From Rubrivivax sp. (lineage in GTDB: Bacteria > Pseudomonadota > Gammaproteobacteria > Burkholderiales > Burkholderiaceae_C), in contig JAHCKS010000008.1 in NCBI GenBank assembly GCA_026125665.1, forward strand, positions 1-64,000: 64,000 bases of DNA. The letters run 5' to 3'. A program made the position numbers and the translations under genes. Positions within the stretch are counted from its first letter, which is position 1; each line of letters begins with the position of its first letter. The notes under the pieces are model-generated. The model did no database searches and was not told the origin of the DNA. It saw nothing but the letters and a program-made list of their open reading frames with translations. Shown piece by piece: positions 25,308 through 34,213 of this stretch.

Positions 25308-25331
25308 CGGCGCGAGTTCGCTCTGCTAGCG
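25302..25331. terminator. Hairpin shared by two convergent genes
   Basis: CGCTAGC (25302-25308) and GCTAGCG (25325-25331) are perfect inverted arms that include the stop codons of both convergent genes. Inside them lies GAG-TTCG-CTC, a stable tetraloop-type stem. It could act as a bidirectional terminator, although there is no T-tract. Confidence 0.45.
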
Positions 25332-26060
25332 AAGCACGCCCTTCGCGAACCACTGCGTCCACACGGCCACCGGCACGCCACCCTTCACGGCAGGCAGGTT
25401 CGCCAGCGCCTGCTGCAGCGCGCGGTCGTCCCGGTTGCGGCTGAACAGCACCTCGGCCACCGGCCCCGCCTCCAGCGTGTACCAGGCGCCGAACGAACCC
25501 TGGTCCACCAGGCGCTGCAGCATCGCGCGCTGCGCCGCGGCTTCGTTGGAGGCCAGCGCCTTGTCGCCGCGCATCACCTGCACGATGCGGCCTTCCTCGA
25601 TGCCGCTGCTGTCGATACCCTCGGTGGCGAGCGGCTTGTTGACGAGCGCGGGCACGGCGTTGAGCTTGAGGTAGCCGTCGCGCACGTACTGGTCGGGCTG
25701 GAAGTAGCTGGCCAGCTCGCGCTGAGTCGGCGCCTTGGCGATGACGATGCCGCGCTTGAACTCGGTGGGGTCCTTCAGCGGCCCGGCGGCCATCAGCTTC
25801 TTCTCGCCGAACAGGCGCTGGAAGTTGGCGATGTGGCCGCGCTGCATCGCTTCCAGCGCGCTGCGCTCGGTGAAGCCGGTCTTGCCCGACTCGAGATAGA
25901 CGAACCACGTCTCGTCGCGGCTGGCGGCATGGGTTTCGCGGCTGGCGAAGATGTCCGGCGCTTCACCGCCGGGCGTGGCGCAGGCGGCCAGCACGATCGC
26001 GGCAAGTACGCCGGCGGCGCGGGCCGGCAGACGGCGAAGCCGCTCCGGGAACTGGGGCAT
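25326..26060 (-). CDS. YCII-domain lipoprotein of unknown function
   Basis: A 244-residue exported protein. A Sec signal ends with a lipobox (VLAAC), so it is probably a lipoprotein facing the periplasm. From about residue 50 a YCII-like domain follows (WFVYLESGKTGF, LEAMQRGHIANFQRLFGEKKLMAAGPLKD), and the rest (VPVAVWTQWFAKGVLR end) is unassigned. YCII domains are ferredoxin-like folds with a His-Asp pair; an enzymatic role in this exported form is unproven. It is divergent from the acetyltransferase at 26236. Confidence 0.75.
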   Translation of the reverse strand: MPQFPERLRRLPARAAGVLAAIVLAACATPGGEAPDIFASRETHAASRDETWFVYLESGKTGFTERSALEAMQRGHIANFQRLFGEKKLMAAGPLKDPTEFKRGIVIAKAPTQRELASYFQPDQYVRDGYLKLNAVPALVNKPLATEGIDSSGIEEGRIVQVMRGDKALASNEAAAQRAMLQRLVDQGSFGAWYTLEAGPVAEVLFSRNRDDRALQQALANLPAVKGGVPVAVWTQWFAKGVLR

Positions 26061-26235
26061 TCGGTCTCTCCTGAGGGAACTTTCGATGGCGCGGAATCGT
26101 AGCGGGAGGGCGGCACGGCGCATTGGGGAGGCGACTCCAGGCCGCGCGCAGACGCGCGGCGTGGCGTGGTTGTCGCGTGGCGCGGCGCCGCGTGGCGCCG
26201 CCCGAATCCGATGCGGCAGGCCACAGAATCGCGCC

Positions 26236-26778
26236 ATGAAGATCCGTACCGCCACGCCCGCCGACGCCGCGGCGATCCAGGCCATCTACGCCCCCATCGT
26301 CGAGCTGACGCCGATCTCGTTCGAGGTCGAGCCCCCGAGCGTGGCCGAGATGGCCGGCCGCATCACGAAGACGCTGCAGCGCTTCCCGTGGCTCGTCGGC
26401 GAGGACGACGCCGGCCGCGTCAACGGCTATGTCTACGCCAGCGCGCACCGCGAACGCGCCGCCTACCGCTGGGCGGTGGACGTGACGGCCTACGTGCGCG
26501 AGGACTGCCGCGGGCAGAAGGTGGGGCAGCGGCTGTACCGGCGGCTGCTCGACGAGCTGCGCGGCCTCGGCTACTGGCAGGCGTGCGCCGGCATCACGCT
26601 GCCCAACGCGGCCAGCGTGGCGCTGCACGAGTCGGTCGGCTTCAGGCCGGTGGGCGTGTATCCGCGCATCGGGTTCAAGTCCGGGCAGTGGCACGACGTG
26701 GGGTGGTGGCAGTGCGAGCTGCGGGCGGCCGCCAGTGGTGAACCTGCGGAGCCGCGGGCGTTCGCTGGCGCTGGTTGA
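26236..26778 (+). CDS. Phosphinothricin-type GNAT N-acetyltransferase
   Basis: A 180-residue GNAT. It starts KIRTATPADAAAIQAIYAPIVELTPISFEVEPPS, the hallmark opening of the phosphinothricin/methionine-sulfoximine acetyltransferase group. The cofactor region is VREDCRGQKVGQRLYRRLLDEL, followed by NAASVALHESVGFRPVGVYPRIGFKSGQWHDVGWWQ. These enzymes acetylate the amino group of phosphinothricin or methionine sulfone/sulfoximine. The real substrate here is not known. Confidence 0.9.
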   Translation: MKIRTATPADAAAIQAIYAPIVELTPISFEVEPPSVAEMAGRITKTLQRFPWLVGEDDAGRVNGYVYASAHRERAAYRWAVDVTAYVREDCRGQKVGQRLYRRLLDELRGLGYWQACAGITLPNAASVALHESVGFRPVGVYPRIGFKSGQWHDVGWWQCELRAAASGEPAEPRAFAGAG

Positions 26779-26849
26779 GCGCCTGCAGGCCACCAGTCTG
26801 CGCGGTCGACATGGGTCCGGCCCCGATCCGCACGGCGCAGCCTGCCGTC

Positions 26850-29800
26850 TCAGCCCGCCGTCACCGCCACCCCCTTGAACTGCCCCGCCCGTGCGCCCTT
26901 CGGCGGCGCCGGGTACTTCGCCGGGTCCAGCCGGTGCAGCAGCTCGGCCTCGCGCGTGCGCGCCAGCGCCACGTTGGCCAGCTTCACGTGCCCGTAGCCG
27001 CGCATCGCCAGCGGCACCTGCGCCACCTGCACGGCCAGCGGCTGCGCCTTCGCATCGAGCTGCGGCAGCAGCTGCACGAGCTCGGCCACGCGTGACTCGA
27101 AGCGCTCGATCAGCTCGCGCTCCAGACGCCGCTCGTCGGTGCGGCCGAAGAAGTCGAACGCCGTGCCGCGCAGCACCCGGCCGCGCGCCAGCCACTTCAT
27201 CGCCGGCAGCAGCCACGCGCCGAGGCGGATCTTCCTCGGCGGCTCGCCGTTCGGCCCCGGCCCGGCGAGGAAGGGCGGGGCCATGTGGAACTCGAGCTTC
27301 AGCTCGCCTTCGAACTGCTCGGCGAGCTGGCGCGCGAAGCCGCCGTCGGTGTACAGGCGCGCCACCTCGTACTCGTCCTTGTAGGCCATCAGCTTGCCCA
27401 GGCTCGCGGCGACGGCGCGCGTGAAGGGCATCGCCTCGCCGGTGCCCAGCCGCGACTCGGCCTCGCGTGCCGCGGCCACCGTGTGGCGGTAGCGCGCCGC
27501 CCACGCCGCGTTCTGGTACGCGGTGAGGTGCGCCGCGTGGCGCTCGACCAGCGCATCGAGCGTCTCCTCGGGCACCGGCTCGTCGGCGTGGCCTTCGCGC
27601 AGCCGCTCGCAGGCGGCCGGGTCGGCGGCGGCCAGCCGGCCGAGCGCGAACGCGAGCTTGTTCGCCTCCACCGCCACGCCGTTCAGCTCGATGGCCCGCT
27701 GCAGCGCCGCCAGGCTCACCGGCACCAGCCCGCGCTGCCATGCGAAGCCGAGCGCCAGCACGTTGGCCGTCACCGTGTCGCCGAGGAAGTCGGTGGCCAG
27801 CGCCTGCGCGTCGAAGGTCTCGACGCGGTCGGCGCCGGCGGCGAAACGCAGCTTGTCGAGCATCGCGGCGAGGCGCAGGTCGGCGTCGGGGTTGCGCACG
27901 CTCTCGGCCACGGGGATCGGGTGCTCGTTGGCGAGGATGCGCGTGCGCCCGTGCCGCACCGTGTTCAGCGCCTCGGGGCTGGCGCCGACGACGAGGTCGC
28001 AGGCGAGGATCGCGTCGGCCTGCTGCGCGTCGATGCGCACCTGGTTCAGCCGATCGGGGCGGTCGGCCAGCCGCACGAACGACAGCACCGAGCCGCCCTT
28101 CTGCGCGAAGCCCATGAAGTCGAGCACGCTTGCGGCGCAGCCGTCCAGGTGCGCGGCCATCGCCGTCACTGCGCCGATCGTCACGACGCCGGTGCCACCC
28201 ACGCCGGTGACGAGCAGGTCGTACGGCCCCGTCCACCGCCAGGGCGCGGGCAACGGCAGCGCCGCGACGGCGCGCTCGAAGGCGCCGCGGTCCTTGCCGA
28301 GGATGCCCGAGTGCCGGCGCGGCTTGCCGCCGGTGACGCCGACGAAGCTCGGGCAGAAGCCCTTGGCGCACGAATAGTCCTTGTTGCACGCCGTCTGGTC
28401 GATGCGCCGCTTGCGGCCGAACGCCGTCTCGTGCGGCAGCACGGCGACGCAGTTGCTCTGCACGCCGCAGTCGCCGCAGCCTTCGCACACCGCCTCGTTG
28501 ATGAAGAGGCGCCGCGGCGGGTCGGCGAGCTCGCCCTTCTTGCGCCGGCGGCGCTTCTCGGCGGCGCAGGTCTGCTCGTAGATGAGCACGGTGACGCCCG
28601 GCGTGGCGCGCAGCTCGCGCTGCACGGCGTCGAGCGCGTCGCGGCCGTGGAAGGTGGTGCCGGCGGGGAAGCGCGCCTTGATCGCGTCGTACTTGCCGAT
28701 GTCGTCGGACAGCACGGCGACACGCTTCACGCCTTCGCTCTCGACCTGGCGTGCGATGGCGTCGACGCTGATGACGCCGTCCACCGGCTGGCCCCCGGTC
28801 ATCGCCACCGCGTCGTTGAAGAGGATCTTGTACGTGATCGTCGCGTTCGCGGCCACCGCCTGGCGGATGGCGAGGTAGCCGCTGTGGTAGTAGGTGCCGT
28901 CACCGAGGTTCTGGAAGACGTGCGGCACCTTCGTGAACATCGAGTGGCTGACCCAGTCCACGCCTTCGCCGCCCATCTGGATGAGCCCCGCCGTGCTGCG
29001 GTCCATCCAGGTGGCCATGAAGTGGCAGCCGATGCCGGCCGAGGCGCGCGAGCCCTCGGGCACCTTCGTGCTCGTGTTGTGCGGGCAGCCGGCGCAGAAG
29101 TAGGGTTGGCGCTTCACCGCATCGCCGGCGTTGGCCAGCAGCTCGGGGGGCGTGAAGTCGCGCACGTGGTGGCGGCGGTCCAGCGCCGCGTCGTGCCGCG
29201 CGAGCCACGCAGCGACGATCTCGATGAGCCGCGAGGGCCTGAGCTCGCCCGCGGCCGAGACGAGCGGCGCACCGGCCGCATCGGTCTTGCCCAGCACCTG
29301 CGGACGCAGGCCACGCGGCGCGTTGTAGAAGAGATCCTTCACCTGCCGCTCGACCGAGGGCCCCTTCTCCTCGATGACGAGGATCTGCTCCAGCCCCTCG
29401 GCGAACGCCAGCATGCGGGTCCGTTCGATCGGGAACGTCAGCCCGAGCTTCAGCACGCGCACGCCGTGCGCTGCGAGCTCGGCCGGTGTGATCTCCAGCC
29501 GCCTGAGCACCTCCATGAAGTCCAGGTGCGCCTTGCCCGCGGTGACGATGCCGATGCGCGCGCCCGGCGAGACGACGATGTCGCGGTCGATCGAGTTCAC
29601 GCGCGCGAAGGCGGCCACGGCGGCGAGCTTGTCGAGCGCACGCGTCTCGATGCGCAGCGAGGGCAGGTCGGGCCATCGGTAGTGCAGCCCGTCTTCCGGC
29701 GGCGCGTGGCCGGTGGCGACGCGTACGCCTTCGGCACCCTGCCAGCGCGCGACGCGCTCGCCGACCTCGTCCAGGTCCACGGTCGCTGCGCTCTCCACCA

Positions 29801-30443
29801 CTTCCGACAGCGCCGTGAAGCCGACCCAGTTGCCGCTGTAGCGGCTGAGCGCGTACCCGTACAGGCCGAACTCGATCATGTCGGCGACGTGGGCCGGCGA
29901 GAGCACCGGCATGTGCCAGGCCTGGAACGCGAAGTCGCTCTGGTGCGGCATCGAGCTCGAGACGCAGCCGTGGTCGTCGCCGGCCACCACGAGCACGCCG
30001 CCGTTGGGCGAGCTGCCGTAGGCGTTGCCGTGCTTGATCGCGTCGCCGGCGCGGTCCACCCCCGGGCCCTTGCCGTACCACATGGCGAAGACGGCGGCGC
30101 AGTCGCGCTCGGGGTCGCTCTCGACGCGCTGCGTGCCGAGCACCGCGGTGGCGGCGAGCTCCTCGTTGATGGCCGGCAGGAAACGGATGCCGCGCTCGCC
30201 GAGCCGCGGCCCGGCCTTCCACACCGCCTGGTCCACCGCGCCGAGCGGCGAGCCGCGGTAGCCGCTGATGAAGCCGCGCGTGTCCAGGCCCGCCGCGGCG
30301 TCGCGCGCACGCTGCATCAGCGCGATGCGCACGAGCGCCTGCGTGCCGGTGAGGTAGACGGTGCCCTGTTCCGCCCACAGGGCGTCGGCGAGCTTCGCCT
30401 CGGGGCGGGCCAGCGTCGTGGCGTCGGCAGTCGCGGAGTTCAT
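26850..30443 (-). CDS. Indolepyruvate:ferredoxin oxidoreductase family protein (fused alpha/beta-gamma)
   Basis: A 1197-residue fused 2-oxoacid:ferredoxin oxidoreductase. N-terminal pyrimidine-binding half (GYRGSPLGAVDQAVW, HGNAYGSSPNGGVLVVAGDDHGC). The TPP-binding region has FCAGCPHNTS and FQNLGDGTYYHSGY. Cysteine-rich Fe-S segments are CEGCGDCGVQSNC and CNKDYSCAKGFC. A gamma-type domain (VTGVGGTGVVTIGAV) is followed by a DUF6537-like C-terminus. Members decarboxylate aryl or branched 2-oxoacids to acyl-CoA, transferring electrons to ferredoxin, usually in aromatic or branched amino acid breakdown. The divergent Lrp gene supports that role. Confidence 0.93.
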   Translation of the reverse strand: MNSATADATTLARPEAKLADALWAEQGTVYLTGTQALVRIALMQRARDAAAGLDTRGFISGYRGSPLGAVDQAVWKAGPRLGERGIRFLPAINEELAATAVLGTQRVESDPERDCAAVFAMWYGKGPGVDRAGDAIKHGNAYGSSPNGGVLVVAGDDHGCVSSSMPHQSDFAFQAWHMPVLSPAHVADMIEFGLYGYALSRYSGNWVGFTALSEVVESAATVDLDEVGERVARWQGAEGVRVATGHAPPEDGLHYRWPDLPSLRIETRALDKLAAVAAFARVNSIDRDIVVSPGARIGIVTAGKAHLDFMEVLRRLEITPAELAAHGVRVLKLGLTFPIERTRMLAFAEGLEQILVIEEKGPSVERQVKDLFYNAPRGLRPQVLGKTDAAGAPLVSAAGELRPSRLIEIVAAWLARHDAALDRRHHVRDFTPPELLANAGDAVKRQPYFCAGCPHNTSTKVPEGSRASAGIGCHFMATWMDRSTAGLIQMGGEGVDWVSHSMFTKVPHVFQNLGDGTYYHSGYLAIRQAVAANATITYKILFNDAVAMTGGQPVDGVISVDAIARQVESEGVKRVAVLSDDIGKYDAIKARFPAGTTFHGRDALDAVQRELRATPGVTVLIYEQTCAAEKRRRRKKGELADPPRRLFINEAVCEGCGDCGVQSNCVAVLPHETAFGRKRRIDQTACNKDYSCAKGFCPSFVGVTGGKPRRHSGILGKDRGAFERAVAALPLPAPWRWTGPYDLLVTGVGGTGVVTIGAVTAMAAHLDGCAASVLDFMGFAQKGGSVLSFVRLADRPDRLNQVRIDAQQADAILACDLVVGASPEALNTVRHGRTRILANEHPIPVAESVRNPDADLRLAAMLDKLRFAAGADRVETFDAQALATDFLGDTVTANVLALGFAWQRGLVPVSLAALQRAIELNGVAVEANKLAFALGRLAAADPAACERLREGHADEPVPEETLDALVERHAAHLTAYQNAAWAARYRHTVAAAREAESRLGTGEAMPFTRAVAASLGKLMAYKDEYEVARLYTDGGFARQLAEQFEGELKLEFHMAPPFLAGPGPNGEPPRKIRLGAWLLPAMKWLARGRVLRGTAFDFFGRTDERRLERELIERFESRVAELVQLLPQLDAKAQPLAVQVAQVPLAMRGYGHVKLANVALARTREAELLHRLDPAKYPAPPKGARAGQFKGVAVTAG

Positions 30444-30547
30444 GGCGGCCTTCCTTGTCGCTTGCCATGCGCGCCGCGTGGCCTGGCGAGGCGCGGCGCA
30501 CGGCGGGACGCGGCGCAGCGCGCCGCCAGGCGCGGAAGGTTATGCCT

Positions 30548-30587
30548 GCGCCGGCAGAATGTGCTGCTCGAATCCCCCTGCCGGCGC
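30548..30587. promoter_or_regulatory. Inverted repeat, candidate Lrp operator between ior and lrp
   Basis: Arms GCGCCGGCAG (30548-30557) and CTGCCGGCGC (30578-30587) are perfect 10-bp inverted repeats. Their centres lie 30 bp apart, about three helical turns, in the 177-bp divergent promoter region. The site is 33 bp upstream of the lrp start and about 105 bp upstream of the oxidoreductase start. Such spacing suits an oligomeric Lrp/AsnC protein controlling both genes. Confidence 0.5.
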
Positions 30588-30620
30588 GAGGTCGGCAGCA
30601 AATCCTTCGCTGGAACCGCC

Positions 30621-31148
30621 ATGCCCGAGAAGAACCTGCTCGAACCTGTGCTCGACAAGTACGGCCTCGCCATCCTCGCCGAGCTGCTGCGCGACGCGCG
30701 CCAGACGATCCAGCAGATCGCCGACAAGGTAGGCCTGTCGGCCAGCCCCTGCTGGAAGCGCATCAAGGACATGGAGGCCGCCGGCGTGATCCGCGGCTAC
30801 ACCGCCATCGTCGACACCGAGAAGATCGGCCTCGGTCTGCGGGTCATCGTCGAGGCCAACATGGCGCAGCACAGCGAGCTCACGGTGCGCCAGTTCGAGC
30901 GCGCCGTGGCCGCCGCGGCGCCGATCGTGCAGTGCCACGCCACCACCGGCGAGAGCGACTACGTGATGAACGTGCTCGTGCCCGACATCAAGAGCTACGA
31001 GCAGCTGCTGCACGACACGATGTTCAGGTTGCCCGGCATCACGCACGTGCGCAGCGCCATCGTGCTCAAGGAGATCAAGAGCGAGATGCGGCTGGCGCTG
31101 CCCGAGCAGCCGGTGCCGCGTTCGACGCGACGGCGCGCGAGGGCCTGA
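30621..31148 (+). CDS. Lrp/AsnC family transcriptional regulator
   Basis: A 175-residue DNA-binding regulator. The N-terminal winged helix-turn-helix (LDKYGLAILAELLRDARQTIQQIADKVGLSASPCWKRIKDMEAAGVIRGYTAIVD) is followed by a RAM/ligand domain with HATTGESDYVMNVLVPDIKSYE. The basic tail RSTRRRARA is unusual. It is divergent from the 2-oxoacid oxidoreductase gene and probably regulates it in response to an amino acid, as is common for this pair in related bacteria. Confidence 0.93.
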   Translation: MPEKNLLEPVLDKYGLAILAELLRDARQTIQQIADKVGLSASPCWKRIKDMEAAGVIRGYTAIVDTEKIGLGLRVIVEANMAQHSELTVRQFERAVAAAAPIVQCHATTGESDYVMNVLVPDIKSYEQLLHDTMFRLPGITHVRSAIVLKEIKSEMRLALPEQPVPRSTRRRARA

Positions 31149-31231
31149 CTCGCTGCCGGTGACCGGTGACCGCCCCCGCCCTCGCAAGGCACGTGAGGCC
31201 GATCGAAGGCAGGAGCCGCTACGATGCCGCC

Positions 31232-32077
31232 ATGAAGCGCCGCATCGTGGTGGTGTCCCTGCTCGGCCTCGGTGCCGCTGCGCGCGGCACAGGGCCAGCG
31301 GCCGTCAGGTCGCTGCCCGAGGCCGCCGCCGTACCGGGCGGCGTGGCCCTCGTCGAGCTCGGCGCGGCGAATGGCCCGCGCCCTTCGGCCACCTACGGCG
31401 GCCGGCCGGTGCTGGTGCGCGCGCACGGCGAGCGGTGGATCGCCGTCGTCGGCGTCGGCCTCGCCGCCGACGCGCAGCAGGCGCAGGCGCTCACCGTGCG
31501 CGACGCCGACGGCCGCGAGCGGCCCGTCACCTTCACGCTGCAGCCGAAGGCCTACGCCGAGCAGCGGCTGGCCGTCGCGCCGCGGCACGTCGAGCTCTCG
31601 AAGGAAGACCTGGCGCGGTACGAACGCGAGCGCACGCACCTCGCGCAGGTGCTGCGCCACTTCGATGCCACGCGTGAACCGGCGACGCTGCGCCTGCTGC
31701 AACCGACGAGCGGGCCGCGCTCCTCGTCCTTCGGCCTGCGCCGCGTCTTCAACGGCCAGCCGCGCTCGCCGCACGGCGGCATGGACATCGCCGCGCCCAC
31801 CGGCACGCCGGTGATTGCCGCCGCGGGCGGCGAGGTGCTCGACACCGGCGACTACTTCTTCAACGGCCACACCGTCATCGTGGACCACGGCCAGGGGTTC
31901 CTGACGCTGTACTGCCACCTCTCTGAGATCGACACGCAACGCGGCCGCCGCGTGGAAGCCGGCGCGCCGATCGGCAAGGTCGGTGCCACCGGGCGCGTCA
32001 CCGGGCCGCACCTGCACTTCAGTGTCTACCTCAACGCGCAGTCGGTGGACCCGGCGCTGTTCCTGCCGCCCGGCTGA
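31232..32077 (+). CDS. M23-family peptidoglycan endopeptidase
   Basis: A 281-residue exported zinc metallopeptidase. A short basic N-terminus and hydrophobic segment serve as signal peptide. The C-terminal LytM domain carries the zinc ligands in HGGMD and HLHF, with GHTVIVDHGQGFLTLYCHLS between them. It should cut peptide cross-links in periplasmic peptidoglycan. All expected metal ligands are present, so activity rather than a LytM-degenerate activator role is likely. Confidence 0.92.
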   Translation: MKRRIVVVSLLGLGAAARGTGPAAVRSLPEAAAVPGGVALVELGAANGPRPSATYGGRPVLVRAHGERWIAVVGVGLAADAQQAQALTVRDADGRERPVTFTLQPKAYAEQRLAVAPRHVELSKEDLARYERERTHLAQVLRHFDATREPATLRLLQPTSGPRSSSFGLRRVFNGQPRSPHGGMDIAAPTGTPVIAAAGGEVLDTGDYFFNGHTVIVDHGQGFLTLYCHLSEIDTQRGRRVEAGAPIGKVGATGRVTGPHLHFSVYLNAQSVDPALFLPPG

Positions 32078-32173
32078 CGGGCCGGCGAAGACCCGCAGGG
32101 TCCCCGGGCCACGCGCTGCTCGCCACAATCGCCACGCAGATCCGCCGACCTGCCCCGACGCAAGGACCGCCGC

Positions 32174-32596
32174 GTGACGACACCTCCCTTCACCGTCGAG
32201 CGCATCGACCACGTCGTCTTCCGCGTCGCCGACATCGAGCGCACCTTGGCCTTCTACCGCGCCGTGCTCGGCTGCGAGGTGGCGCGGCGGCGCGACGACC
32301 TCGGCCTCGTGCACCTGCGCGCCGGCGCGTCGATGATCGACCTCGTCGCCGTCGACGGGCCGCTCGGCCGCAAGGGTGGCGCGGCGGCCGGCGCCGAAGG
32401 GCGCAACGTCGACCACCTGTGCCTGCGCATCGAGCCGTTCGACGCCGAGGCGCTGGCCGCGCATCTGGCGCGGCACGGCGTCGCACCGCTCGGGCCGCCG
32501 GGCAACAACTTCGGCGCCGAAGGCGTTGGGCCGTCGCTCTACTTCTGCGATCCGGACGGCAACGTTGTCGAGCTCAAGGGGCCTTCGGAGCGCTGA
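32174..32596 (+). CDS. VOC (glyoxalase/dioxygenase) family protein
   Basis: A 140-residue VOC-fold protein starting at GTG 32174. The paired beta-alpha-beta modules show IDHVVFRVADIERTLAFYRAVLGCEV with a metal-ligand His, and VDHLCLRIEPFDAE, ending YFCDPDGNVVELKG with the final metal-ligand Glu. Metal-dependent isomerase, lyase or resistance functions are all possible in this family. It is convergent with the amidohydrolase gene. Confidence 0.88.
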   Translation: MTTPPFTVERIDHVVFRVADIERTLAFYRAVLGCEVARRRDDLGLVHLRAGASMIDLVAVDGPLGRKGGAAAGAEGRNVDHLCLRIEPFDAEALAAHLARHGVAPLGPPGNNFGAEGVGPSLYFCDPDGNVVELKGPSER

Positions 32597-32668
32597 GCTT
32601 CTTCCGCGCCCTTCCGGTCAGGGCCCCGGTCGCGCGCCCAGTTCGGACGCAGCAAGCGGAAGAGCAAC

Positions 32669-34150
32669 TCACCCCACCCCGGCCGCACGCCGCAGCGCCA
32701 GGAACTCGCGGCGCGTCTTCGGCCCGTGCGTCTCGAAGCTCGGGTCGGCGATCGGCAGGTACTCGGCGCGCACCTTGCCGACGCGGTCGCGCTGCAGCTT
32801 CGGCCGCAGCGCCTCGGGCTTCAGGCCGTAGACCCGCGCGCCGTTCAGGCCGAAGACCTTGCGCTTGAGCTCGGCCGTGAGCGCCGGGTAGCCGTGCCGC
32901 TCCTGGAATTCCTTGGAGATCTGGAACGCGCGGAAAGCCTGGATCTGGTCCTGCGGGCTGCCATACCAGATGGAATCGGTGCCCCACAGCACGTTGTTCT
33001 CGCCCACGTGCACGAGCAGCTTGCCGAGCAGGTGCGCGGCGACCTCGGGATTGCGCATGACGATGCGCCAGGTGCTGCCGAGCTCGGCGTAGACGTTTCC
33101 GTTCGGCCCGATGCCGTTGTCCTTCAGCGCGCTCACCAGGTCGTCGATGCCGCTCATGCCACCGGCGCGAGCCGGGTCGAACGGCCCCTCGGGGCGCTGC
33201 ACGAGGTAGCCCGAGTGGTAGACGATGAAGTTCATGTCCGGATACCGCTTCGCGACGGCGCCGATGTCGCGGCAGCCGGCGAAGTGCGTGCCGCGCGGCG
33301 ACAGCAGCAGCCCCTTGTGGATGCAGATGTTGCGCACGCCGAGCTTCCGGGCCTGCTCGATCATCGGCAGGCCGAGCTTCTCGTCGTCGAGCCACCAGCC
33401 GCCGGGGCTGCCCTCGATGCCGGCGTCGAACTGCGTGTAGGTCTTGAAGGCACCCAGCTTCACACTCGCCGCGTGCTCGGCCATGCGCTCCAGCGCGCCG
33501 GGCTCGGCCGGATGCACGCGCGCGTGCAGCAGCAGCCGCTCGGTGCCGTCGAGCGCGTCGAGCACGCGCTTGGTGGCCAGCGCCTCCTCGTGCGTGAGCG
33601 GGTTGGCGTCGCTGAGCCCGGGCACGTGCGACAGCACCGCCATGCTTGTGTCGCTGTCGAGGAACACGTCCTTCAGCAGCCGCTCGCGCGAGAAACACTG
33701 CAGCGCGTCGCTCTCGCCGCAGCCGGCGTTGGGCATGTGGCGCAGCGCGCGTTCCCAGCCCGGTGCCTTCGCTCGCCAGGCGCCGCCGGGCACGACGTGG
33801 TGCAGCTGCACGTCGAAGATGAACTCGTTGCCGCCGACGGTGGCCTCGGCGAGCTGCGGCTCGAAGGCGGCTTCGCGCGGCACCATGTAGCGGCCGCCGC
33901 GGCCGGTGCTCGCGGCGGGTGAGCCGGCGGCGAGCACCTGGTCGAAGGCCAGCAGCGTCGCGGCCGCGCCGCAGGTACTGGCCAGGTAACGCCGCCGCGG
34001 CAGGTTCAGGCGTCGGGCCGCCTCGGCCGTCTCGACGACGGCCACGCGGTTGGCGTGCCGCTGCACCGGGGTGAGCGGGATCGGCTCGTACTCGCCGTTG
34101 CTCGTGGCGTCGAGCTTGATGGGCAGGCGGAAACCAGGCGCGTCGGTCAT
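32669..34150 (-). CDS. Amidohydrolase-2 family protein, exported-type N-terminus
   Basis: A 493-residue TIM-barrel metal-dependent hydrolase or decarboxylase. A hydrophobic segment near residues 50-75 (RRRYLASTCGAAATLLAFDQVLAAG) with preceding arginines resembles a Tat signal placed unusually far inside. The core includes FIFDVQLHHVVPG (HxH-like region altered to QLHH), NICIHKGL, FIVYHSGYL and the terminal LWGTDSIWYGSPQDQI with metal-ligand Asp. Relatives cleave or decarboxylate aromatic acids, lactones or amides. It lies 63 bp downstream of the protease gene on the same strand. Confidence 0.85.
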   Translation of the reverse strand: MTDAPGFRLPIKLDATSNGEYEPIPLTPVQRHANRVAVVETAEAARRLNLPRRRYLASTCGAAATLLAFDQVLAAGSPAASTGRGGRYMVPREAAFEPQLAEATVGGNEFIFDVQLHHVVPGGAWRAKAPGWERALRHMPNAGCGESDALQCFSRERLLKDVFLDSDTSMAVLSHVPGLSDANPLTHEEALATKRVLDALDGTERLLLHARVHPAEPGALERMAEHAASVKLGAFKTYTQFDAGIEGSPGGWWLDDEKLGLPMIEQARKLGVRNICIHKGLLLSPRGTHFAGCRDIGAVAKRYPDMNFIVYHSGYLVQRPEGPFDPARAGGMSGIDDLVSALKDNGIGPNGNVYAELGSTWRIVMRNPEVAAHLLGKLLVHVGENNVLWGTDSIWYGSPQDQIQAFRAFQISKEFQERHGYPALTAELKRKVFGLNGARVYGLKPEALRPKLQRDRVGKVRAEYLPIADPSFETHGPKTRREFLALRRAAGVG

Positions 34151-34213
34151 GGCTGCGCTCCTTGCGCCGGCGCGAACCTCGGCCGCACCGGCAGCGGCCG
34201 AACAACCTCGAGA

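Noticed and set aside
27285-30620. Long plus-strand open frame reaching the Lrp gene
   Set aside because: Only the last 175 codons (from 30621) match a protein family. The rest is antisense shadow of the oxidoreductase gene.
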